Source of the DNA: Terrabacter terrigena
GTDB lineage: Bacteria; Actinomycetota; Actinomycetes; Actinomycetales; Dermatophilaceae
Reading direction: 5' to 3'
NCBI RefSeq assembly: GCF_042676085.1
Contig: NZ_JBHTKH010000012.1
Coordinates: 1-64,000, forward strand
Length of the DNA stretch: 64,000 nucleotides
Part shown: in pieces, positions 52,730 to 60,342 of the stretch
Layout: the number at the start of each line of letters is the position of its first letter
Numbering within the stretch: position 1 is the stretch's first letter
The notes under the pieces: model-generated
Told to the model about the DNA's origin: nothing
Seen by the model: only the letters and a program-made list of their open reading frames with translations
The model's database searches: none
Translations under genes and position numbers: made by a program

Positions 52730-53466
52730 GACGGGAGCCTCAGCAGCCTCATGGCGTTCAGACCGAGTACGCGTTCTTCCTGCGCGGCTGTGAGTCCCGC
52801 GATCTCGATCTTCCGCCGCTCGAGCACCGGCGAGCACACCGGGCCGTCGCTTCCGAAGACGACGCGCTCATCACCGATCCTCGCCACGGCCTCCTTGATC
52901 TTCTCCGGGTATGGCATGGCTGACGTCTCGAGGACGATATTCGGCAGACGGTCCGCCACCTCGATGGCTTCATCGACGTGGAAGTAACCGCCCATGTGTC
53001 CAAGGATGACTGTCGCTTCTGGGCACGCCTCGGCTGCCGGCGCGATGGACAGTGGAGTCGTCATAGGCTCGTCCCCACAGTGGAAGAGCGTGGGAACGCC
53101 AAGCTCGCCGGCGGTGCGGATCAGGCGGATGGTGTCCTCCCCGCTGGGATGCGCGATGCTCGTGACGGGGTGGAGCTTGAGGCCACGGAAGCCGTACTCC
53201 GTGATCGCCAGCTTGAGCAGTCGCACCGCCTCGTCCTGGTACCACGGGTGTATCCGCGCCAGCGGAAAGAGTCGGCCCGGGTACTGGGCGCATGCTTCGC
53301 CGATCATCTCCAGGGCATCTGGGTTCACCTCCGGCAGGTCGGTGATGGTCATGACGACGGCGGCGTCGATCCCTGCCTCGTCCATGCTTTCGATGCACTG
53401 CCCTGCGGACATGTGCCAGCCCAGCGCGGGAATGTCGTCGACGTGCATGTGCATGTCAATGATCAC
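52726..53466 (-). CDS. amidohydrolase-2 family metal-dependent hydrolase
   Basis: 246 residues. Complete ligand set: DMHMHVDD at the start (H-x-H), FRGLKLHPVTSIAHPSGEDT, TLFHCGDEPMTT, VILGHMGGYFHVDEAIEVAD and the C-terminal GSDGPVCSP. The fold covers decarboxylases, lactonases and amidases of the ACMS-decarboxylase superfamily. The gap from the upstream amidohydrolase is 27 bases. A degenerate paralogue follows immediately. Confidence 0.88.
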   Translation of the reverse strand: MIIDMHMHVDDIPALGWHMSAGQCIESMDEAGIDAAVVMTITDLPEVNPDALEMIGEACAQYPGRLFPLARIHPWYQDEAVRLLKLAITEYGFRGLKLHPVTSIAHPSGEDTIRLIRTAGELGVPTLFHCGDEPMTTPLSIAPAAEACPEATVILGHMGGYFHVDEAIEVADRLPNIVLETSAMPYPEKIKEAVARIGDERVVFGSDGPVCSPVLERRKIEIAGLTAAQEERVLGLNAMRLLRLPS

Positions 53467-53493
53467 GCGTATCTCCTTCGCATCTCGGGTATC

Positions 53494-54732
53494 TCACGGT
53501 TTGGTGGCTTCGCTGAGCTGCCGCAGCGCCTCTTGCACCCACGGCATCGGGACGAGCCGGCCCCGCGACACCACGTACGCGGGTTCGCGTAGTGCGTCGA
53601 GGTCTCTGCGGGGATCGCGTTTCACGATGACCATGTCGGCTGGGCTGCCCAGGTCCAGCACGCCTAGTCCGTCGCCGAGGACGGCACCGGCGCGCGACGT
53701 GGCGCTCTGCAACGCCTCTACGGGCGTCATCCCGGCATCGCAGTACATCGCGAGCTCGTCAACCAGGCCGCCGATGGGGTTGAGGGCAGTACCGGCGTCC
53801 GTGCCTGCCGCGATGCGGACTCCGGCCCTGATGGCACGCTGGGTGCTCTGTCGATAGGTTCCCCGCGCCGAAAGGCTCTTCTCGACGGTCGCCTCGGGGA
53901 TACCGAGACCGCCTCCGATGTTGTTCAGGGCGCTGACGGTCGGCACCAGCGTCGCGCGGCTCCGACTCAGCGCCTCCAGGGCAGCATCGTCGATGAAGGC
54001 CGCGTGCTCGATGGTGTCGACCCCGGCAGCGAGGGCGTTGCGGACCCCGGCGGGGCTGTGCGCGTGTGCGGCCACTGGGACCCCCCGCTGGTGAGCCTCC
54101 TCGACCGCCGCCGTCATCTCGTCGACGGTGAGCTGGCTCGCATGCGGGTCACCGGGAGTGGATATGCCACCGGTCGCCATCAGCTTGATCACCTTGGCAC
54201 CGGCGCCCACTTGCTCACGCACCGCTTTGCGCACCTCGGTGGCGCCGTCGGCGACGCGGGCATACCGGCAGAAATGGCCCCCGGTCACCGTGATGGGACG
54301 GCCTGCCGCCACTACTCGCGGACCGAGCAGGACTCCGCTGTCGACCTGGGCGGCATACTCCAGCACCAAGTGGTCGGCGCAGCCGAGGTCGCGGACCGCC
54401 GTGATGCCGCGGCTGAGGGCCAGCAGACCGTTGTGCAGGCACGTCAGCGAGCGAACGAGCGGGCCCTTGGTCCAATGGTCGTACGCCGCCGGGGCCGCTG
54501 CGAGATCGAAGTGGACGTGGCAGTCGATCAGTCCGGGCAGGACGAACTGCCCCTGCAGGTCCAGTGTCGGCGCAGACGAGTCACCGCCTTCGCCATCGAA
54601 GGTGGCGACCCGTCCGTCGCGGACCAGCATGCGCTGGAAGGGCCTGGCGTCGAGTGCCTCACCCACAAGCGCGACACCGTTGCTGAGAACGAGGTCGTCG
54701 CTGTACTGCGGCGTGGTCAGGCGGTCACTCAC
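53494..54732 (-). CDS. amidohydrolase (imidazolonepropionase/prolidase-like)
   Basis: 412 residues from GTG 54732, whose start overlaps the ABC gene stop by eight bases. Subtype I amidohydrolase: LPGLIDCHVHFDLAAAPAAY (H-x-H), GAKVIKLMATGGISTPGDPH (Lys, possibly carboxylated, and substrate loop), PVAAHAHSPAGVRNALAAGV (His), TIEHAAFIDD (His) and RIAAGTDAGTALNPIGGLVD (Asp). This is the Xaa-Arg dipeptidase / prolidase / imidazolone-type branch, which cleaves amide or N-acyl bonds. It follows a transporter operon, so it most likely acts on the imported compound. Confidence 0.9.
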   Translation of the reverse strand: MSDRLTTPQYSDDLVLSNGVALVGEALDARPFQRMLVRDGRVATFDGEGGDSSAPTLDLQGQFVLPGLIDCHVHFDLAAAPAAYDHWTKGPLVRSLTCLHNGLLALSRGITAVRDLGCADHLVLEYAAQVDSGVLLGPRVVAAGRPITVTGGHFCRYARVADGATEVRKAVREQVGAGAKVIKLMATGGISTPGDPHASQLTVDEMTAAVEEAHQRGVPVAAHAHSPAGVRNALAAGVDTIEHAAFIDDAALEALSRSRATLVPTVSALNNIGGGLGIPEATVEKSLSARGTYRQSTQRAIRAGVRIAAGTDAGTALNPIGGLVDELAMYCDAGMTPVEALQSATSRAGAVLGDGLGVLDLGSPADMVIVKRDPRRDLDALREPAYVVSRGRLVPMPWVQEALRQLSEATKP

Positions 54733-56338
54733 GTGCGCCGTCCACATCCGCCGGGTGGGCGGTTGCCTCGGCAGCAAGAGTCCCGGCGCTTGCCACGCTG
54801 GTGGACATGAGGCACTTCTCGCTGATGTTGTGCCGGCTCACCTGGCTGCCGGTCAGCTCCTCCCGCAAAACACCGTTCGCGAGCACGAGGACCCGGTCCG
54901 CCGCATCCTCGAGGTGCTCGTAGTCGGACGTCGCCACGATGACCGCCGTCCCGGCCTTTGCGGCCGACCGGATCTCCTTGACGATCTGTGCCCGCGCCCC
55001 GACGTCAACGCCTTGGGTCGGCTCGTGCAGGATGAGCAGCCGCGGCTCCAGTTGCAGCCACTTCGCGATGACCGCCTTCTGCTGGTTTCCGCCGCTCAGG
55101 GACGAGATCGGGGCTTCCGGGGCAAGCGGCCGCACGTCGACGCGCCGCATCAAGCCCAACGCGTGGTCGACGAGGTTTCGCCTCCGCAGGCGCCCACCCC
55201 GGAAGAACCGCGGCAGGACGGGCAAGGTCATGTTCTCGGAGACGGTGAAGTCGGCGACGACGCCGTCGGCAAGGCGGTTGCCGGGCACCAATACGACCCC
55301 GGCGGCGACCGCGTCGCTGGCGCGCAGACTCGTCAGGTCATGCTCCCAGGCGCCAACTCTCAGCCGGCCCGTGTCGGCCTTCTTGCCACCGAGCAGCAGA
55401 TACGGGAGCTGCTCGAAGCCAGAGCCGACCAGCCCGGTCACGCCGAGGACCTCTCCCTCGTGAACCGAGAGGGAAATGTCATGCAGCCCACCGCCGCTCA
55501 GGCCGCTGACCTGGACGAGCTCAGCACCTGCTCGCCTGTCCTGGCGGTCTTGGAGCGCGTGAGCCTGGGCCCAGGTGTGCCCGAGGATGAGCTCGATCAG
55601 CTCACGCTCGCTGGTAGCCCCGGTCTCGCGCGTTCCCCGCAGGCGACCGTCGCGCAGAACGGTGACCCGGTCGGTCACTTCCAGCACCTCACCCATGTCG
55701 TGGGTGACGAAGAGCACGCCGGCGCCCTCTGCAGCGACACGTCGCATGAGTGAGAAGAGCATCCCGACCTCTTTGGCCGGGAGGAACACGGTCGGCTCGT
55801 CAAGGATGAGCAGGCGAAGTGGGTGATCATCCTCACGGCGGCCCACCGCGCGCACGACGGCGACGAGGGCCTGCTGCAAGGGGGACAACTGCTCAACGAC
55901 GGCGGCGGGGTCCACGTCGACGCCGTACGAGCGCAATGCTTCCGCCACCCGTCGGCGCTGTCGTGACCAAGAGATCCGCAGCGGGGACAGCTCGTCCTGC
56001 TCGACGAGCATGAAGTTGTCCGTGACTGTCAGCGACGGAATCAGGCCAAGGTCTTGATGCACGAAGCTGAGACCCAGTCGGCGAAGCTGCTTCTGGTCGA
56101 GTGTGCCGTCCACCGGCACGTCGCCGACGGAGATCAGGGCGCCAGGTTCGGGCGTGTGATACCCGGCCAGCACCTTGATGAGCGTCGACTTTCCGGAACC
56201 GTTCTCGCCGAGGAGCCCATGGATCTCGCCGGCACGGATCTCGAGGGCCACGTCGTCCAGTGCGTGTGCACCGCCGAACCGCTTGGAGAGCCGCTCGATG
56301 CGCAGGGCGCTCGTGCCCTCGTGAGTCACTGCAGTCAT
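54725..56338 (-). CDS. Rbs/Mgl-type ABC transporter ATP-binding protein
   Basis: 537 residues with two nucleotide-binding domains. Domain 1: Walker A GLLGENGSGKSTLIKVLAGY, LSPLQQALVAVVRAVGRRED (divergent signature), LLILDEPTVFLPAKEVGMLF and FVTHDMGEVL. Domain 2: degenerate Walker A GLVGSGFEQLPYLL, signature LSGGNQQKAVIAKWLQLEPR, then LLILHEPTQGVDVGARAQIV. The degenerate second Walker A is normal in RbsA/MglA/XylG. Energises the importer formed with the permease and binding protein. C-terminal 40 residues are an unusual Ala-rich tail. Confidence 0.93.
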   Translation of the reverse strand: MTAVTHEGTSALRIERLSKRFGGAHALDDVALEIRAGEIHGLLGENGSGKSTLIKVLAGYHTPEPGALISVGDVPVDGTLDQKQLRRLGLSFVHQDLGLIPSLTVTDNFMLVEQDELSPLRISWSRQRRRVAEALRSYGVDVDPAAVVEQLSPLQQALVAVVRAVGRREDDHPLRLLILDEPTVFLPAKEVGMLFSLMRRVAAEGAGVLFVTHDMGEVLEVTDRVTVLRDGRLRGTRETGATSERELIELILGHTWAQAHALQDRQDRRAGAELVQVSGLSGGGLHDISLSVHEGEVLGVTGLVGSGFEQLPYLLLGGKKADTGRLRVGAWEHDLTSLRASDAVAAGVVLVPGNRLADGVVADFTVSENMTLPVLPRFFRGGRLRRRNLVDHALGLMRRVDVRPLAPEAPISSLSGGNQQKAVIAKWLQLEPRLLILHEPTQGVDVGARAQIVKEIRSAAKAGTAVIVATSDYEHLEDAADRVLVLANGVLREELTGSQVSRHNISEKCLMSTSVASAGTLAAEATAHPADVDGARE

Positions 56339-56373
56339 GCCGTCTCCGCCTTCGTCAGAGTCTGCCGCCGTAG

Positions 56374-56403
56374 CGGCACGCGAGGCTCGAGCCTCGCGTG
56401 CCG
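56374..56403. terminator. 30-bp perfect palindrome between binding protein and ATPase genes
   Basis: The 15-base arm CGGCACGCGAGGCTC (56374–56388) is followed directly by its exact reverse complement to 56403. It sits in the 125-base gap between the binding-protein gene and the ABC gene, both on the minus strand. In such operons a stem here typically stabilises the binding-protein mRNA and lowers expression of the ATPase downstream. Confidence 0.65.
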
Positions 56404-56463
56404 TCCACGGGCGGGTCGTACTTTCCTTCGTGTCACAACACCGGCCTCACCGGTGAACGACCG

Positions 56464-57630
56464 TCACTGACCGGTGCCGGACCACAGCTTCTTGAAGCCG
56501 TCCGCGGCAGCGGTGCCATAGCCGTTGGTGAACTTGGGCGGGCTGCCGGCCTCCATGGCGTTGCTCTTGTCGAAGATGCGCAGAGCGGCATACGACTGCT
56601 TGCTCGGGGGCAGACCGGCCAGGACGCGGGCGTCCTGGTCGAAGATGGCACGGGCGAGCCCGTTGGAGTCCTCGCCCACATCGAAGGTGACCACGTCACC
56701 CTCCTGGATCATCTTGACGACCGAAGGAGAGGCGTTGAAGGTGGCGATCTTGACCCGATCGGTGGCGCCGGCCGAGGTCAGCGGCGCGAGGATGTACTTC
56801 ACCATGTCGTCGTAGACGCCGATGACGTAGTTGAGATCCGGGTTGCGGCTCAGCTCGGCCGCCACGACGGGCGAGATCGCCGTTGACCAGTTGGGGATCG
56901 GCACGGAGACGTGCCTCACCTTGCAGGTCTGCGGACAGTACTTGGCGAACTCCTGCTTGATACCGGAAACGAGTTCGGGAGTGGCGATATCGCTGCCGAT
57001 GTCGTCGATCGCCAAGACGTTCGCGCGTCCCTTCGTCCGCAGAATGACCCAGTCGGCCTGCAGTTCCCCGACGGTCTTGTACTGCGCGTTGACGATGCCG
57101 GCGAGGTTGGGCGCGAGCTCCTTCTTCGTCGGGTCGTAGTTGTGCGCGGCGACGACGGGAATGCCCGCGGCCTTCAGCTGCGCGGTCTGCGGTGAGAGCA
57201 CCGAGGGATCCGTGCCGCACGCGATGTTGACCACGTTGGCCCCGCTGTTTTCGGCGGCGTTCATGCCGGCGACCCATTGGTTCGGCTGTCCCTGGTTCTC
57301 GTACTCCACCGCCTTGACGCCGTACTCGGAGGCGACCCTTGCCAGCTCGAGGTCCACCTGGTGGCAGAACTCGAGGGCGCTGGAGGACGGGATCGTCATG
57401 ATGGTCTTGCCGGCCGCCTTCTTGGCATCGAAGGGCTCGCCGTGCGGAGGAAGCTCGGGCAGCTTCTTGTACTTGTCGATCTTGGCCTGTAGCTCGGCCG
57501 TCTGGGCGCTGGTGAGGGCGGACTTCTCGTCGCTGCCCCCTGACGCGCTCGAGCTGCCTCCCTGTCCGCACCCGGCCAACGCCAGTGCGAGGAGGAGGAA
57601 CGAACCGGTCATCATGCGTGTTGTTTTCAC
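56464..57630 (-). CDS. periplasmic-binding lipoprotein of an Rbs-type ABC importer
   Basis: 388 residues from GTG 57630 (GGAG just upstream). Lipoprotein signal MTGSFLLLALALAGCGQG with lipobox Cys21. Then a Peripla_BP_4 fold: KTIMTIPSSSALEFCHQVDL, GMNAAENSGANVVNIACGTD, VLAIDDIGSDIATPELVSGI and VIGVYDDMVKYILAP. The family binds sugars and other polar small molecules. The ligand is not readable from sequence; context favours a nitrogen-containing compound over a sugar. Confidence 0.92.
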   Translation of the reverse strand: MKTTRMMTGSFLLLALALAGCGQGGSSSASGGSDEKSALTSAQTAELQAKIDKYKKLPELPPHGEPFDAKKAAGKTIMTIPSSSALEFCHQVDLELARVASEYGVKAVEYENQGQPNQWVAGMNAAENSGANVVNIACGTDPSVLSPQTAQLKAAGIPVVAAHNYDPTKKELAPNLAGIVNAQYKTVGELQADWVILRTKGRANVLAIDDIGSDIATPELVSGIKQEFAKYCPQTCKVRHVSVPIPNWSTAISPVVAAELSRNPDLNYVIGVYDDMVKYILAPLTSAGATDRVKIATFNASPSVVKMIQEGDVVTFDVGEDSNGLARAIFDQDARVLAGLPPSKQSYAALRIFDKSNAMEAGSPPKFTNGYGTAAADGFKKLWSGTGQ

Positions 57631-57684
57631 ACTGGCTCCATTAGTGGTGAAGGGGTTGAGAAAGTGGCGTACCGGGAACAGCAC

Positions 57685-58713
57685 TTACGCCTTGGCTCGC
57701 CTGCGACCAGCGATGACGGCGATGGCTACGGCGACCACGAGGGCGGCGCCGTAGAAGAGGTTCTGCACGTAGACCCCGATGCCGAGCAGGGCCAGGCCGT
57801 TGATCCCCGTCGCGAGGAAGTAGGCGCCGATCAGCGCGCCCCACGAGTTGAACGTCCCAGGAAAGATGGCCGTCGATCCAAGGAAAACCGCCGCCATGGC
57901 AGGCAGCAGGAGCGTCAGCCCCGACGTGGGATCGGCCGAGCCGCTGGTGCCCACGTAGATGACGCCGGCGAGGCCGCCCATCAGGCCACCGAAGACGAAC
58001 GAGCCCGCTCGTAGCCGTGAGACGTGCAGCCCGCTGAGGCGTGACACGTTCCGGTTGCGGCCCACGAAGAGCAGGCGGCGGCCCAGGGGCGTGTACTGGG
58101 CGATGTACCACAGCAGGATGCAAAGGCCCAGAGCGTAGAAAAACCCCAGTGGCAACTGGCCAACCTTGGGCGTGTTCACCAGTTCGACCAGCCCTGACGG
58201 CACTCCCGAGATCGTCTCGCCGTTGCTGATCTTGAGGATCACACCAGCCAGGAATGTCTGTGTTCCGAGGGTGGCGATGAGCGAGTCGATGCCGATCCCC
58301 ACGACGAGTACCGCGTTGACGACGCCCACCAGGCCGGCCGCAACGATGGCGGTCACCACCGCGAGCGGCGTGCTCCATCCCTGCTGAACGGTCAGTATCG
58401 CAACCAGCATGGCCGACAGCGCCAGGCTTGCGGCAACGGACAGGTCGTACTCGCCTGCCGTCAGCGTGGGGATGAGCGAGAAGGCCAGGACGACCAAGAC
58501 GGCCTGCGAGCGAAGGATCGAGGCCCAGTTGCCGCTGGTCATGAAGACGTCGCTCATGAGCATGAAGCTGACGATGACGACGGCCCAAGCGACGAGCAGG
58601 CCGAACCGGACAAGGAACGTGCCCGAAGGCCTGGTCGGCCGCCGCTGTGCGGTGGCTGGCGCATCATGCGGAGGCTGTGGCTCTGCGGGGGCCCGTGACG
58701 GGGTCGTGCTCAT
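57685..58713 (-). CDS. ABC transporter permease (RbsC type)
   Basis: 342 residues from ATG 58713 (GGAGGA upstream). BPD_transp_2 family with about eight membrane helices; conserved AGEYDLSVAASLALSAMLVA (normally G-x-I-D-L-S-V-G) and GIDSLIATLGTQTFLAGVIL, IFPGTFNSWGALIGAYFLAT. First gene of the minus-strand operon that continues through the binding protein, ATPase, amidohydrolases and SDRs. A single permease gene, so a homodimer. Confidence 0.92.
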   Translation of the reverse strand: MSTTPSRAPAEPQPPHDAPATAQRRPTRPSGTFLVRFGLLVAWAVVIVSFMLMSDVFMTSGNWASILRSQAVLVVLAFSLIPTLTAGEYDLSVAASLALSAMLVAILTVQQGWSTPLAVVTAIVAAGLVGVVNAVLVVGIGIDSLIATLGTQTFLAGVILKISNGETISGVPSGLVELVNTPKVGQLPLGFFYALGLCILLWYIAQYTPLGRRLLFVGRNRNVSRLSGLHVSRLRAGSFVFGGLMGGLAGVIYVGTSGSADPTSGLTLLLPAMAAVFLGSTAIFPGTFNSWGALIGAYFLATGINGLALLGIGVYVQNLFYGAALVVAVAIAVIAGRRRAKA

Positions 58714-58740
58714 GGGTTCCTCCTGTGCGGAACTGGTGGT

Positions 58741-58776
58741 GTACCAGTGATACATCAGTTGTTGCGCAGTGCGCAA
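58741..58776. promoter_or_regulatory. divergent control region with two palindromes
   Basis: GTACCAGTGATAC (58741–58753) is an imperfect palindrome of GTA-n-CA-n-TG-n-TAC type and TTGCGCAGTGCGCAA (58762–58776) a perfect 7-1-7 one. They lie between the permease operon (minus) and the isochorismatase operon (plus), the natural place for the GntR regulator at 59650 to act on both. Binding is inference. Confidence 0.55.
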
Positions 58777-58862
58777 GGGCTCTGTATAACAGTCTTAGGA
58801 AACGTTGATGTGCTGCATCCGGCGGTGGCAGGCGGATCATTCCCCAAGAACTGGAGGCTGAC

Positions 58863-59672
58863 GTGATCGAGGTCGACGGCAAGCGCGTTCTCACCGAGCT
58901 GGACGAACTCGTCGCTCCGCAGCACACCGCGCTCGTCCTGGTGGACATGCAGCGTGACTTCGTCGAGCCAGACGGCGCGTTCGCTCGCCTGGGCGTCGAC
59001 GTGAGCATGTACGAGGCGATGCGGCCGCGGCTCAGGCAGCTGCTCGAGGAGGCTCGTCGAGCAGGAGTGCTGGTGGTCCATGTCCAGATGAGCAGCCTGC
59101 CCGGAAGACGCAGCGACTCCCCCGCCCAGATCCGGTTCAACCTACGGATGCACGAGTCGGCACACGGGCGCGCCGCGCCGCTGCACTACACGCAGGTCGG
59201 CAGTCGAGGACAGGAGTTCGTCGACGACCTAGCTCCTCGGGCGGACGAGATGGTGGTGCCGAAGTGGAGGTCCAGTGCCTTCTGGGGCACGAGCCTCGAC
59301 CTGCTGCTGCGCAGCAATGGCATTGAGACCGTCGTCGTGACGGGATGCACCACGGAGGGGTGCGTGGAGTCCACGGCCCGCGACGCGATGTTCAGCGACT
59401 ACTACGTCGTCGTGGCAGAGGACTGCGTAGCGAGCGACGACGCTGCCCAGCACGACGCCTCGCTGTTCCTCATGCGTCATCGCTTCGATCTGGCCCTCGG
59501 TGCAGAGATAGCCTCCACGTGGACCCAGAAAGGCGAGTCGCGCAGCATCGGGGGTCACACTCGTTCGGAGACTCTTGCCCGTGCGGGGGCATACGACGGA
59601 CGAGGGCACCCGCGAGCGGCACTAGCCGACCTTCAAGATGGAGAAACTCGTGGCAGCCAAAAGAGCGAGTGA
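58863..59672 (+). CDS. isochorismatase-fold cysteine hydrolase
   Basis: 269 residues from GTG 58863 (GGAGG upstream). HTALVLVDMQRDFVEPDGAF supplies the Asp, MVVPKWRSSAFWGTSLDLLL the Lys and VVTGCTTEGCVESTARDAMF the nucleophile Cys, the full D-K-C triad. Relatives are N-carbamoylsarcosine amidase, RutB (ureidoacrylate/peroxyureidoacrylate amidohydrolase), biuret and nicotinamide amidases. The triad and the amide-linked context argue for an amidase rather than isochorismatase. The C-terminal 45 residues are extra and polar. Overlaps the GntR gene start by 23 bases. Confidence 0.9.
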   Translation: MIEVDGKRVLTELDELVAPQHTALVLVDMQRDFVEPDGAFARLGVDVSMYEAMRPRLRQLLEEARRAGVLVVHVQMSSLPGRRSDSPAQIRFNLRMHESAHGRAAPLHYTQVGSRGQEFVDDLAPRADEMVVPKWRSSAFWGTSLDLLLRSNGIETVVVTGCTTEGCVESTARDAMFSDYYVVVAEDCVASDDAAQHDASLFLMRHRFDLALGAEIASTWTQKGESRSIGGHTRSETLARAGAYDGRGHPRAALADLQDGETRGSQKSE

Positions 59673-60285
59673 CATCGCCTACCAGATGCTTCAGGAACGC
59701 ATCGTCGACCTGCGTCTCCCACCGGGCACGTTCCTGAACGAACAACGTCTGGCTGACGAGCTCGAGTTGGGTAGGGTTCCGGTTCGCGAGGCGCTGGCGC
59801 GCCTGGCGGGTGACCGGTTCATCACCGTCCTACCGCGTCGCGGCACCGTGGTCACCCAGTTGGCGCTCGACGACATTCTGGACATGTTCGAGGCCCGTGA
59901 GGCAGTCGAGTGTGGCATCGCGTACATCGCGGCAGCCCGCGCGAGCGACGAGGACATAGCGCAGCTGAGGGAGCTGGTGAAGGCTGCGGACGGAGCGCGC
60001 CTTGGCGGCGACCACGAGCAGTTCCTGCGCGACGACCATGCTGTGCACATTTTCCTCGTCCACATGATCCGCAACCCGCTGCTGCAGGACGCCGGAGACA
60101 GGCTGCTCCTGCACAGCCTCCGGTTCTGGCGCAGCTACTGGGCCAACCGACCCGCCAACCTGGAGTCGATGCTGACCCACGCCGACCTCATCGCCGCTCT
60201 GGAGAGCCGGGACCCGGAACTCGCCGAGAAGGCGATGCGCGAGCATCTCAACTCCTCGCGGCGCTTGGTCAAGTCGCTCTTCTGA
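59650..60285 (+). CDS. GntR-family regulator, FCD type (second)
   Basis: About 211 residues from GTG 59650 behind GGAG; an ATG at 59638 is possible. Winged helix: SDIAYQMLQERIVDLRLPPG, LADELELGRVPVREALARLA; FCD domain: DIAQLRELVKAADGARL, HEQFLRDDHAVHIFLVHMIR and MLTHADLIAALESRDPELAE. Senses a small carboxylate. It sits between the isochorismatase-fold gene and methylaspartate ammonia-lyase, so it probably controls that operon and the divergent transporter operon. Confidence 0.9.
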   Translation: MAAKRASDIAYQMLQERIVDLRLPPGTFLNEQRLADELELGRVPVREALARLAGDRFITVLPRRGTVVTQLALDDILDMFEAREAVECGIAYIAAARASDEDIAQLRELVKAADGARLGGDHEQFLRDDHAVHIFLVHMIRNPLLQDAGDRLLLHSLRFWRSYWANRPANLESMLTHADLIAALESRDPELAEKAMREHLNSSRRLVKSLF

Positions 60286-60342
60286 ACCACCTCGCGCGGT
60301 CTCCAACCGGTGACCGGCGTCCCCCACTCCCGGAGAACCTCT

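Noticed and set aside
58863..59672. True isochorismatase of siderophore synthesis
   Set aside because: It has the D-K-C amidase triad, no aryl carrier domain and no siderophore genes nearby.
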